From: Paenibacillus sp. PL91
Lineage (GTDB): Bacteria > Bacillota > Bacilli > Paenibacillales > Paenibacillaceae
Length of the DNA stretch: 64,000 nt
Direction of reading: 5' to 3'
Assembly: GCF_012935325.2 (NCBI RefSeq)
Contig: NZ_JABBYG020000001.1
Coordinates: forward strand, 558,001-622,000
Position numbers and translations under genes: made by a program. The notes beneath the pieces are model-generated. The model was not told the origin of the DNA. It ran no database searches and was given only the letters and a program-made list of their open reading frames with translations. Below, in pieces: positions 51,397-59,671 of the stretch; within the stretch, counting starts at the first letter, position 1, and the number at the start of each line of letters is the position of its first letter.

Positions 51397-51954
51397 ATGA
51401 AAAACTTCAAAGCACGCGGGCTGCTTGCTGTCATCATTTTATCTGCTGCGATTGTAGGCTGTGGTGTACAGGACAAGCCAGAAAACAACCCGGGCAGCAC
51501 GACAGCGCCAACGGCATCGCCTTCTCCAGAGCCTACACCGGCATTAAACGAACGCGAAGCTATCATTTACTTAACCGATGTTGAGCTAAGTGAAACAGTT
51601 GAGCATTCCGTTAAGCTGACTTATGAAGAGAATATTGATTTAGTAAAGGCAACGCTTGCTGAATTACAAAAGGATGCAGGCGAGAAGGAACTGGTATTAT
51701 GGAAACCTATTGAAATTAAATCCGTAGAACTAGCTGATGGACTTGTTACTCTCGATATTCATTTGCCGGACGAGGCACGTCTCGGCGCGCCTGGCGAGCA
51801 GCTGGTTTTGGAGACGCTCCAAAAAACATTGTTCCAATTCGATTTCGTACAAGCCATTGAGCTGCTAGTGGATGGCGAGAAGATCGAAACGCTAATGGGA
51901 CATGTCGAGTTAGAGCATCCAATGAAGCGAGAAGAAGCGGCAAGCAACCAATAG
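51397..51954 (+). CDS. GerMN-domain lipoprotein
   Basis: This 185-residue protein has a lipoprotein signal (residues 5-22, with AAIVGC as lipobox), a Pro/Thr/Ser-rich linker (NNPGSTTAPTASPSPEPTPA) and one GerMN domain (about residues 55-165, REAIIYLTDVELSETVEHSVKL, VTLDIHLPDEARLGAPGEQLVLETLQKTLFQF). GerM of Bacillus, with two such domains, acts in sporulation and germination. Here a single domain sits 19 bases after an amidase gene, so both likely act in the envelope. The start is ATG 51397; GTG 51385 is too near the ribosome binding site. Confidence 0.85.
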   Translation: MKNFKARGLLAVIILSAAIVGCGVQDKPENNPGSTTAPTASPSPEPTPALNEREAIIYLTDVELSETVEHSVKLTYEENIDLVKATLAELQKDAGEKELVLWKPIEIKSVELADGLVTLDIHLPDEARLGAPGEQLVLETLQKTLFQFDFVQAIELLVDGEKIETLMGHVELEHPMKREEAASNQ

Positions 51955-52085
51955 CTTTAAGTGTTACCGAGCAGATTATTCGGCTGCTTATATTTATTAT
52001 CGGAAACGGCTCCGCCCCTGCACAAGGTTAGCGAAGTCGTTTCTGCATGAATCATCATAAAAACTTTCAGGGGGAATATTGTTCT

Positions 52086-54569
52086 ATGACATTGCAATTT
52101 GCAGGCAAAAAGATCTTAATCGGAGCGCTGGCTTTTTCGCTGGTTGCTGGCAGCGGTGTACTCATTCCTTCGCAGATTAGTGCTGCGTCCTCCACACTTT
52201 CGACACCATTTAAAGACGTTAGCAGCGGCCACTGGGCTGAGAAGCATATCGCAAAGCTTGCCTTGCAGGGAATTATTGAAGGGTACACTACAACTAGCGG
52301 CTCTTTCGTCTTCCGTCCAAGCGAAAATGTAAGCCAGCAGGAGGCAGTGCTCATGGCGCTGCGCTTTGCCGGCTTGGATAAAAAAGCGGATCAAAGTGCG
52401 ATTATCGGCTTCCCGACTTCCTTTGCTGTCAGCAATTTCTTTAAAGCGTATGTGACGCTTGCCTTTGAGGAAGGCTTGCTCGATCAGAAAGAGGAGTTCG
52501 AGCTCGCTGCGAAGGATTCTAAAGTAGCTTGGGGCACGAAGCCAGCTTCCCGCGAATGGGTAACGAAGCTATTGGTTCGTGCGATCGAGAAGGATGAGGA
52601 AGCCGAGCTATTGCAGGATACCGATTCTGCCTTCTCGGATAATTCACAAATTAGTTCGATTTATAAAGGGTATGTGAATGCGGCTTTAAAGCTTGATCTT
52701 GTCAAAGGCGTAACATCGGCAAAATTCGAACCAAAAGTGAATGTGAACCGGGCAAGTCTTGCAACGATGTTCAGCCGTGCTGAAAAGCTATTTCCTGTAG
52801 CTTATGAAGGACAAATAACCGGAATCGCTTCTCTTATTACGGATTCGTCTATTTCGATTTATAGCGATAAGAATGAAACAAGCTACACCATTGATTCGGA
52901 TACGCTATTCTATCATGCCGATAAAGAAACGCCGATCACGAAGCAGCAATTGGTAGAGTATGGCGATGTAACGGTCATTGCTAAAGACGGCAAAGCGAAA
53001 TACGTTGAAGTGAAAGGCGACAAGCAATATACAAAAACCATTACAGGAACGCTTGATCGACTAATTGCAGCTGAGAAAAAAATATATGTTTGGATCGACA
53101 ATAAGCCGGTTGAAATTTTTTATAACGACTCGGTTGCCGTTGTTGACACGGAAGGCAATGCACTTTCATTAAGCGCTATTAAAAGAGATAGTCAAATCAG
53201 CATCGTACAGGACACATTCCGCGAAACGCCGCAGGCCATTAAAATTGTTGCTTCACCGCAAGCATCAACGACAAAAGCAAGCGGCACGTTTTATGGGACC
53301 GACGGCGAGCTCATCACGATTAAAACAGACTCCGAGCTCGTATCCAAGTTTATGGCGGAAACGGTGACCGTAGAAATTGATGGAATGGTAGCAGCGACGG
53401 TTCAAGACTTGATTAAGGAAGCTGATCAAGTTGAGCTTACCTTTGATGATAAGGATCAAGTGACGAAGGTTAAAGTTGCGAAGCGCAATGTGAAAATGAT
53501 AGCAGGTGCGCAAGTAGCAAGTTTTCTTTATGATAAAAAACTATTGACGGTCGTTGATGCGGCAGGCAGCAATGCCCAAGCGTTGTATTTTACAGACAAG
53601 ACAAAAATTGAATATAACGGCGGCGCACTAACGCTGGCATCTGCTAGCAGCCTATTGACGCAAAACCGTAAAATTATTATTAGTTACACCGGCAACTCGA
53701 TTGTTTCGCTTCAATTCGTAACGAAGTATGTTGGTACTTTGGTTACATTGAATGCAAGCTCCAACTTGATGACCGTGAAATTGGATGGCGGTGCTGCCAT
53801 ATCTGTACCTTATAACACCGCAACTGTAGAGCATTCCGCTATCAGTAATGCAGGCTACAGTGATTTAAAAGCGGGAGATACGCTTACACTGGAATTAGGC
53901 AGCACGCAGGACCGAGTATCCACGATTAAGGTTCATGCCAATACGCAGTATGAGGTATTATCGATCGATAATGTGTACAAAAGGCTTCGCATTAAAAATG
54001 CTGCTACTCCAGCTTTCGATCTGTCGGTACTCAGCACAGACCTGTTGAACGAGGTAGGCGCTAAGCTGACGGTAGATCAGGTTGCTCCTGGCTCAATGAT
54101 CACGGTAAGCTATATCGGAAAACAAGCTGTATCTGCAAGAGTAGTGCCTGTTACTTTTGGCAAGATACAGTCCATTGCGGCAAACAGTGTGACGATTGTG
54201 GATCTAGCAGGCCAAACGTTGGCTTTTAATGGCGATGCTGGCTTTCAAATCATCAAAGGAGCTTCTTCAGGCAATGCGACAAGCCTGCTGGCTGTGGGCG
54301 ATTATGTTGAGATTCAGAAGCCGGATGGCGTCAAAACCCAAATTACAGCTGCGATCGGCGAGAGCCGTGTATTCACAAGCTACAATTCCACTACAGCTCA
54401 AATTGGAACGGAAATTACATCAACAACGGATAACCGGAATTATTTTAATGTGATGAGCAATAGCAAATATTTCTCTAACGGAAATGAAGTTGCGATTACG
54501 GCTTTTAAAGCAGGAGATAAGATTACGATTTACAGCTTTAGGAACAATGTGATTGCAATCGTCAAGTAA
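52086..54569 (+). CDS. Secreted S-layer homology (SLH) domain protein
   Basis: This protein of 827 residues has a signal peptide (about residues 1-34, ending QISAAS), then three SLH units (about residues 40-230, for example FKDVSSGHWAEKHIAKLALQGIIEGY and YKGYVNAALKLDLVKGVTSAKFEPKVNVNRASLATMF) that anchor proteins to pyruvylated wall polymers. The remaining 590 residues are beta-rich repeats with motifs such as ITGIASLITDSSISIYSD, SGTFYGTDGELITIKTDS and GKIQSIAANSVTIVDLAGQTL, roughly every 90-100 residues. No catalytic motif is visible, so a structural surface role is likely. The start is ATG 52086, 12 bases after GGGGG. Confidence 0.87.
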   Translation: MTLQFAGKKILIGALAFSLVAGSGVLIPSQISAASSTLSTPFKDVSSGHWAEKHIAKLALQGIIEGYTTTSGSFVFRPSENVSQQEAVLMALRFAGLDKKADQSAIIGFPTSFAVSNFFKAYVTLAFEEGLLDQKEEFELAAKDSKVAWGTKPASREWVTKLLVRAIEKDEEAELLQDTDSAFSDNSQISSIYKGYVNAALKLDLVKGVTSAKFEPKVNVNRASLATMFSRAEKLFPVAYEGQITGIASLITDSSISIYSDKNETSYTIDSDTLFYHADKETPITKQQLVEYGDVTVIAKDGKAKYVEVKGDKQYTKTITGTLDRLIAAEKKIYVWIDNKPVEIFYNDSVAVVDTEGNALSLSAIKRDSQISIVQDTFRETPQAIKIVASPQASTTKASGTFYGTDGELITIKTDSELVSKFMAETVTVEIDGMVAATVQDLIKEADQVELTFDDKDQVTKVKVAKRNVKMIAGAQVASFLYDKKLLTVVDAAGSNAQALYFTDKTKIEYNGGALTLASASSLLTQNRKIIISYTGNSIVSLQFVTKYVGTLVTLNASSNLMTVKLDGGAAISVPYNTATVEHSAISNAGYSDLKAGDTLTLELGSTQDRVSTIKVHANTQYEVLSIDNVYKRLRIKNAATPAFDLSVLSTDLLNEVGAKLTVDQVAPGSMITVSYIGKQAVSARVVPVTFGKIQSIAANSVTIVDLAGQTLAFNGDAGFQIIKGASSGNATSLLAVGDYVEIQKPDGVKTQITAAIGESRVFTSYNSTTAQIGTEITSTTDNRNYFNVMSNSKYFSNGNEVAITAFKAGDKITIYSFRNNVIAIVK

Positions 54570-54620
54570 CGAAATTCTTAAAAATGTGGCGATAACAGCC
54601 CGAGATATTTATTTTTTGTG

Positions 54621-54649
54621 AAAAAACTGCCCTTAGGGGCAGTTTTTTT
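54621..54649 (+). terminator. Terminator after the SLH gene
   Basis: AAAACTGCCC and GGGCAGTTTT close a TTAG loop and are followed by T. Confidence 0.92.
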
Positions 54650-54670
54650 ATAGAATATGCTTGATTACGG

Positions 54671-54699
54671 TTGCGAAGCGTGACAAATTTCGCTACACT
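54671..54699 (+). promoter_or_regulatory. Promoter of nth
   Basis: TTGCGA at 54671-54676 and TACACT at 54694-54699 are separated by 17 bases. Transcription would begin about 27 bases before the nth start. Confidence 0.55.
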
Positions 54700-54732
54700 T
54701 TGAACGATAGTGTTTGATTAGGGGAGAGGACG

Positions 54733-55428
54733 ATGAGCGCGAAACAGAAAATGCGTCATGTACTGGACATCATTGCGGACATGTTTCCTGATGCTCACTG
54801 CGAGCTTAATCACAGCAATCCGTTCGAGCTTACGATAGCAGTTCTGCTGTCGGCGCAATGTACGGATGAAACGGTCAATAAAGTGACGGTGTCTTTATTC
54901 GAGAAATATAAGCGTCCCGAAGATTATTTGAGCGTACCGCTGGAGGAGCTTGAGCAGGACATTCGCCGCATCGGCTTGTTTCGCAGTAAAGCTTCCAATA
55001 TACAAAAGCTATGCCGCATCGTTATCGATAAGTATGGCGGGGAAGTGCCTGAGAGCCATGAGGGCTTGACTGAGCTTCCAGGCGTAGGCCGCAAGACGGC
55101 CAACGTCGTCATGTCCAACGCCTTTGGCGTACCAGCCATCGCCGTTGATACGCATGTGGATCGCGTATCGAAGAGGCTGGGGTTCGCCAAGCAGGAGGAT
55201 AACGTGTTAGAGGTTGAGAAGAAGCTGATGAAGCTCGTGCCGCGCGAGGAGTGGACCTTGACTCACCACAGGCTTATCTTCTTTGGCCGCTATCATTGCA
55301 AAGCGCAAAGCCCGCAGTGTCCGGTTTGTCCGCTGCTTGATTTGTGCAAAGAAGGAAAACAACGTATGAAGCCAGGTTTTAAAACAAAAAATAAGAGTAT
55401 AAAACCTAAAATAGCCAATGAAGGATGA
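54733..55428 (+). CDS. nth: Endonuclease III
   Basis: Nth is a base excision repair glycosylase and AP lyase for oxidised pyrimidines. It has the helix-hairpin-helix LPGVGRKTANVV with the catalytic Lys in the preceding LSAQCTDETVNK region, the catalytic Asp in VDTHVDRVSKRLG, and four Cys for the [4Fe-4S] cluster (C-x6-C-x2-C-x5-C in CKAQSPQCPVCPLLDLC). Its 231 residues include a basic C-terminal tail. GGGGAGAGG precedes the ATG. The next gene begins within 6 bases of its stop. Confidence 0.95.
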   Translation: MSAKQKMRHVLDIIADMFPDAHCELNHSNPFELTIAVLLSAQCTDETVNKVTVSLFEKYKRPEDYLSVPLEELEQDIRRIGLFRSKASNIQKLCRIVIDKYGGEVPESHEGLTELPGVGRKTANVVMSNAFGVPAIAVDTHVDRVSKRLGFAKQEDNVLEVEKKLMKLVPREEWTLTHHRLIFFGRYHCKAQSPQCPVCPLLDLCKEGKQRMKPGFKTKNKSIKPKIANEG

Positions 55429-55433
55429 TGAAA

Positions 55434-55706
55434 ATGAACTGTATTTCCGTTTACACAAACAATTTTGAGCTTTTTTCCGATATTTACGAGCAGGTGCTTG
55501 AGTCTCCGCCAGAGGAGAACGAAGACCTAGTTGTGGAAGGAATTACAGTGAGCGGCTCCGGCGACGTACCTGAGCAATATATCGAGCGTATGCGCGTAAA
55601 GCCAGAGGTTGTCGTGATGAGAGATAAAGAGCGCAACATTATGATTTTGCAGCATGGCAACGTTTTTGAAATTTGCCTGCCGTCTGAAGAAGAGCAAGCC
55701 GTTTAA
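55434..55706 (+). CDS. Small conserved hypothetical protein
   Basis: I do not recognise this 90-residue acidic soluble protein (ISVYTNNFELFSDIYEQVLESPPEENEDLVVEGITVSGSGDVP and RDKERNIMILQHGNVFEICLPSEEE). It sits between nth and dypA and its start follows AAGGA at the end of nth, so it belongs to that operon. The start is taken as ATG 55434; ATG 55425 overlaps the ribosome binding site. No membrane segment or motif is seen. Confidence 0.65.
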   Translation: MNCISVYTNNFELFSDIYEQVLESPPEENEDLVVEGITVSGSGDVPEQYIERMRVKPEVVVMRDKERNIMILQHGNVFEICLPSEEEQAV

Positions 55707-55716
55707 GGAGAAGCAA

Positions 55717-58700
55717 ATGACAGAATTAACGGTGCAAAGCATAGCAAAAGCTATATCCGAGGCAGCAGGTTTAATGGAAGCTGCAGGAGATACCATACAT
55801 GCCAAGCAAGCACAGGAGCTGAACAGTAAGCTGACCGACGGTCGGCTTACTGTCGCTTTTTGTGGACATTTTTCGGCTGGCAAATCAACCTTAATCAATC
55901 GTTTATGCGCAGCGAAGCTGCTGCCCTCAAGCCCTATTCCGACGAGCGCTAACGTTGTATCAATTCGAGGCGGCGATCGGGCTTACGCGGCTGTAGAGAC
56001 GCTTCGCGGCGGCGTAGCAACAAAAGCGGAGGTTCCAATTGATGAGCTTGACCGCTACTGCGTGGACGGAGAGCAGTTCACATCGGTATCTATCGTTTAC
56101 CCTAGCGAGCTGCTAGGCGATCATACCGTGCTGCTTGATACCCCGGGTATCGACTCCACCGATGACGCGCATCGAATGGCTACGGAATCGGCGCTGCATC
56201 TTGCAGATGTCGTGTTTTATGTAATGGACTATAACCATGTGCAATCGGAAATCAATTTTTCGTTTGCGAAGCAGCTGAAGGATTGGGGCAAGCCCTTATA
56301 CTTTATCGTGAATCAGATTGATAAGCATCGCGATCGCGAGCTCTCCTTCGCAAGCTATCGTCAAAGCGTGCAGGATGCGTTTCACGCTTGGCATTTGGAG
56401 CCGGCGGGGATCGTTTATTTGTCGTTGCGCGAGCCGGATCATCCGGAGCAGGAATGGGAGTCATTGCTGGAGCTGCTGGATCAGCTTCAAACGATTCGGG
56501 GGCCTCTGTGCGTATACAGCGTAGATGCCTCCTTGCGCCATGTGGCGGCGGGGCATTTGAAATGGACCGAGCTGCAGCGGGAGCCTGAGCGGGAACGGCT
56601 GCTCGAGGAAGCAGGCGGCGAAGAGGCTGCTGCCCTTGTAACGGGTGAAATGGACCGCTTGCAGAAGCTTATCCGCAAAATTGCTGATGATATAGAAGTC
56701 TATCGCGGACAGCTTCGCAAAGAGCTGCAGACGCTGCTCGATAATGCGAATATTACGCCTGCTGGACTGCGTGATTTGGCTCAAACGTTTTTGGAGAGCC
56801 GCAAGCCCGGCTTTAAGGCGGGGCTGCTGTTTGCGGCTGCGAAGACGGCTGCGGAGCAGGAAAGGCGCCTGCAGGCGTTTAGCGACGAATTGAACAGCTT
56901 AATCAGCGCTTCAATTGACTGGCATGTGAAGCATCTGCTGCGCGTAGAGGGAGAGCGTATCGGCTTTGACAGCGAGCGGCTGGAAGCAGAGCTCGCTAGA
57001 ACGCTTGCTTGGCTGCCTGATTCGGAATGGCTTCTGGCGCGGGTTAAAGCTGGAGCCGTCATCGGGAACGAATATACGATGACGTATAGCCGCGACCTCG
57101 CCGCGGATGTGAAGGCGGTTTATCGCCAGCGGGCGCTTGAGCTGATCGATGCGCTGGCGGATCATGCGGCGGCGGTAGGCGAAGCATCTGCCGCTGAGGC
57201 ACGGGCACAGCTGGCGGCACTTCAAGCGCAGGCTGGCGCTATTCAGGCGCTGTCTGCGCTTGCTAAGCGCGCTGATGAGCATGAGTCGCGGCTTGCGGCA
57301 GCGATGCCTGAGGCGCCGGCTAGGCCGGATTTGCCGGCACCGCGCGCAGCTGGTGCCGGTGCGGGCGTGTCCGCGGCAAGCGCTGTGGCAGCGGCGCGTG
57401 AAGCGCTCGCGAGCGATAGCGGACACGGCAGCGCAGCAGCGCCTAGGCGCGAGGCAGCAGGGCGGAGCGCCTTAGCTGGCGGAGCCGCGCTGGCGCAGCA
57501 GCACAGCGCTGCTGCGCGCTTAACGAGCGCGGCGGAGCTGCTTGCGCCGCACGCGGCGCTGGCAGCTGCAGCGCACGCGATGCGCGATAAGGCGAAGCGT
57601 CTGCAGGACAGCCGCTTCACCATCGCCTTGTTCGGCGCCTTCAGCGCCGGCAAATCATCGCTGGCGAACGCGCTGATCGGCGAACCGGTGCTGCCGGTTT
57701 CGCCTAATCCGACGACCGCCGCGATCAACCGGCTCGTGCCCCCTACGGCGGAGCACGGCCATGGCACGGCGCGCATCGTCATGAAGTCGCGCGCAGCAAT
57801 CGAAGACGACCTGCGCTATTCCTTGGCGCTGCTCGGCGAGAAGGCCGGCACCGAGCATCTGCCGGATGCCGCAGCGCTTATGCGGGCGATTGACAAGCTG
57901 ACCCCCGATTCCATCGGGGCTGGCGGCCGCCCGCACTTTAGCTTCCTGCGCGCCGCCCGCGCAGGCTGGGCAGAGCATGAAGCGCTGCTTGGCCAGCAGC
58001 TTTCGGTCGACCAAGCGGAGTATGAGCGCTATGTAGCAGAGGAATCGCGTTCCTGCTTCGTCAGCGAAATCGAGCTTCACTACGATTGCGCGCTAACCGC
58101 ACAAGGCATCGTGCTCGTTGATACGCCGGGCGCGGATTCGGTTAATGCCAGACATACGGGCGTAGCCTTTAACTATATCAAAAACGCCGATGCCGTTTTG
58201 TTCGTAACCTATTACAACCATGCCTTCTCCCAAGCCGACCGTCAGTTTCTGATGCAGCTTGGCAGGGTGAAGGATCAGTTCGAGCTCGACAAAATGTTTT
58301 TCCTCGTGAACGCAGCCGATTTGGCAGCGGATCAAGAGGAGCTTGACGGCGTATTGAAGCACGTGGAAACGAATCTGCTGCAGCATGCGATTCGCTCGCC
58401 GCGACTATTCCCTGTATCAAGCCTGCAGGCGCTTGACGGCAAGCTTAGCGGCGATGCCGAGCTGCTTGGCCGCTCAGGCATGGAGGCATTCGAGCAATCA
58501 TTCCTTTCCTTTATTCAGAACGACCTCGGTCGTCTTGCTATCGATGCTGCTGAGCAGGATTTGAAGCGTGCGGCTGCAACGGTTGCTGGCTGGCTTCAAA
58601 GCGCTGAGGGCGATGCTGCTGCGAGGGAAGCGGAGCTGAACACGCTTAAACAGGCCGTTCATGAAGGAACGAGCGAGATCGAAACGCTGCAATCGGGGGC

Positions 58701-59376
58701 TATGCCAGAGCAGCTTAAGCAGGAGCTTAGCGAGCTCTTGTATTATGTCGTGCAGCGCATTCAATATCGCTTTGGCGAGTTTTACAATCTTGCCTTCAAC
58801 CCTGCGTCACTGCAGGATGATGGACGTGATTTGCGCAAAGCGATTTGGACGTCGTGGCTTGAGCTGCAGCGGCTTGTCCAGCTGGAGCTTTCGCAGGAGA
58901 TGCTGGCTACGTCATTGCGGATGGAGCGAGGCGTTCATTCGCTGCTTCAAAAGCTTTACGTCAGCACGGCGCAGCGTTTGGAGGCGTCTATCGCCGCTTA
59001 CAGCGCAATCCCTTATTCGGCAGCTGCATTGCCAACGCCGGAGGAGCCTGCTGCATGGGAAGCATCCACGATCGATGCAAAGCTTCTTTGGAGCCGATTT
59101 AAATCGCCTCGGCAATTTTTTGAAGGCGAGGGCAAGTCCTTGCTTCGCAAAGAGCTTGAGACGCTGCTTGCTCCTTCACTGAATGGCTGGATGGCCGAGC
59201 AAACGGCGCTATGGACGTCGTTTTACGAGCAGGTCTGGCAGCAAGCTGCGGTTCAAGCTGGTGGCGAGCTGCAGGAGGATATGCTGGCGTACGAAAGCGG
59301 CAAGCGCAGCTCGCTGACTGGAAGCGCGGATACGGCTGAACTCAAGCTGCTCTACAATCAACTCATTCATCTCTAA
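55717..59376 (+). CDS. dypA: Double dynamin-like GTPase DypA/DynA
   Basis: This bacterial dynamin of 1219 residues joins two dynamin-like GTPase units in one chain, as in B. subtilis DynA, which binds and fuses membranes and protects against phage and membrane damage. P-loops are GHFSAGKS (50-57) and GAFSAGKS (640-647). DTPG motifs are LLDTPGIDSTDD and LVDTPGADSVNA. A linker of about 100 residues (roughly 525-630) is very rich in Ala, Gly and Arg and raises local GC content. The start is ATG 55717 after AAGGAG; the open frame upstream runs inside the preceding gene. Confidence 0.92.
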   Translation: MTELTVQSIAKAISEAAGLMEAAGDTIHAKQAQELNSKLTDGRLTVAFCGHFSAGKSTLINRLCAAKLLPSSPIPTSANVVSIRGGDRAYAAVETLRGGVATKAEVPIDELDRYCVDGEQFTSVSIVYPSELLGDHTVLLDTPGIDSTDDAHRMATESALHLADVVFYVMDYNHVQSEINFSFAKQLKDWGKPLYFIVNQIDKHRDRELSFASYRQSVQDAFHAWHLEPAGIVYLSLREPDHPEQEWESLLELLDQLQTIRGPLCVYSVDASLRHVAAGHLKWTELQREPERERLLEEAGGEEAAALVTGEMDRLQKLIRKIADDIEVYRGQLRKELQTLLDNANITPAGLRDLAQTFLESRKPGFKAGLLFAAAKTAAEQERRLQAFSDELNSLISASIDWHVKHLLRVEGERIGFDSERLEAELARTLAWLPDSEWLLARVKAGAVIGNEYTMTYSRDLAADVKAVYRQRALELIDALADHAAAVGEASAAEARAQLAALQAQAGAIQALSALAKRADEHESRLAAAMPEAPARPDLPAPRAAGAGAGVSAASAVAAAREALASDSGHGSAAAPRREAAGRSALAGGAALAQQHSAAARLTSAAELLAPHAALAAAAHAMRDKAKRLQDSRFTIALFGAFSAGKSSLANALIGEPVLPVSPNPTTAAINRLVPPTAEHGHGTARIVMKSRAAIEDDLRYSLALLGEKAGTEHLPDAAALMRAIDKLTPDSIGAGGRPHFSFLRAARAGWAEHEALLGQQLSVDQAEYERYVAEESRSCFVSEIELHYDCALTAQGIVLVDTPGADSVNARHTGVAFNYIKNADAVLFVTYYNHAFSQADRQFLMQLGRVKDQFELDKMFFLVNAADLAADQEELDGVLKHVETNLLQHAIRSPRLFPVSSLQALDGKLSGDAELLGRSGMEAFEQSFLSFIQNDLGRLAIDAAEQDLKRAAATVAGWLQSAEGDAAAREAELNTLKQAVHEGTSEIETLQSGAMPEQLKQELSELLYYVVQRIQYRFGEFYNLAFNPASLQDDGRDLRKAIWTSWLELQRLVQLELSQEMLATSLRMERGVHSLLQKLYVSTAQRLEASIAAYSAIPYSAAALPTPEEPAAWEASTIDAKLLWSRFKSPRQFFEGEGKSLLRKELETLLAPSLNGWMAEQTALWTSFYEQVWQQAAVQAGGELQEDMLAYESGKRSSLTGSADTAELKLLYNQLIHL

Positions 59377-59416
59377 TAGTCAATGAATGTCGATCGTTCT
59401 ATCGCATTAATAGCTG

Positions 59417-59459
59417 AATGCTTTTGCCGGCGCTAATCGCGCCTGCAAAAGCATTTTTT
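59417..59459 (+). terminator. Terminator after dypA
   Basis: ATGCTTTTGC and GCAAAAGCAT form the base, GGCGC/GCGCC the upper stem, followed by six T. Confidence 0.92.
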
Positions 59460-59601
59460 ATTTTAGTGTGTTTTCGTGCAAAAAGTGAGTAATAGGCACA
59501 TATTTGTCATGATTTAGGACCAATTGGGAGCATTAACCGTTTCCAATTTCCATAATGCGTCTTTAAGCGGTTTCTATCACATATATGCATATTTATACTG
59601 T

Positions 59602-59630
59602 TTGCTCGCATTTCACGATGCTGATAATAT
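59602..59630 (+). promoter_or_regulatory. Promoter of the ABC exporter operon
   Basis: TTGCTC at 59602-59607 and TAATAT at 59625-59630 are separated by 17 bases, 42 bases before the TTG start. The 295-base gap between dypA and this gene otherwise holds only the dypA terminator and AT-rich sequence. I saw no leader peptide or attenuator like that of B. subtilis bmrCD. Confidence 0.5.
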
Positions 59631-59671
59631 TCATTCATACTTACAAAATAGATACGGGGAGATGGATTTAC

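Noticed and set aside
57243..57782. Long open frame on the minus strand (179 codons) opposite the dypA linker
   Set aside because: It is a by-product of GC-rich low-complexity codons in dypA. It is Ala/Ser/Arg-rich, has no plausible ribosome binding site and lies wholly inside a real gene.
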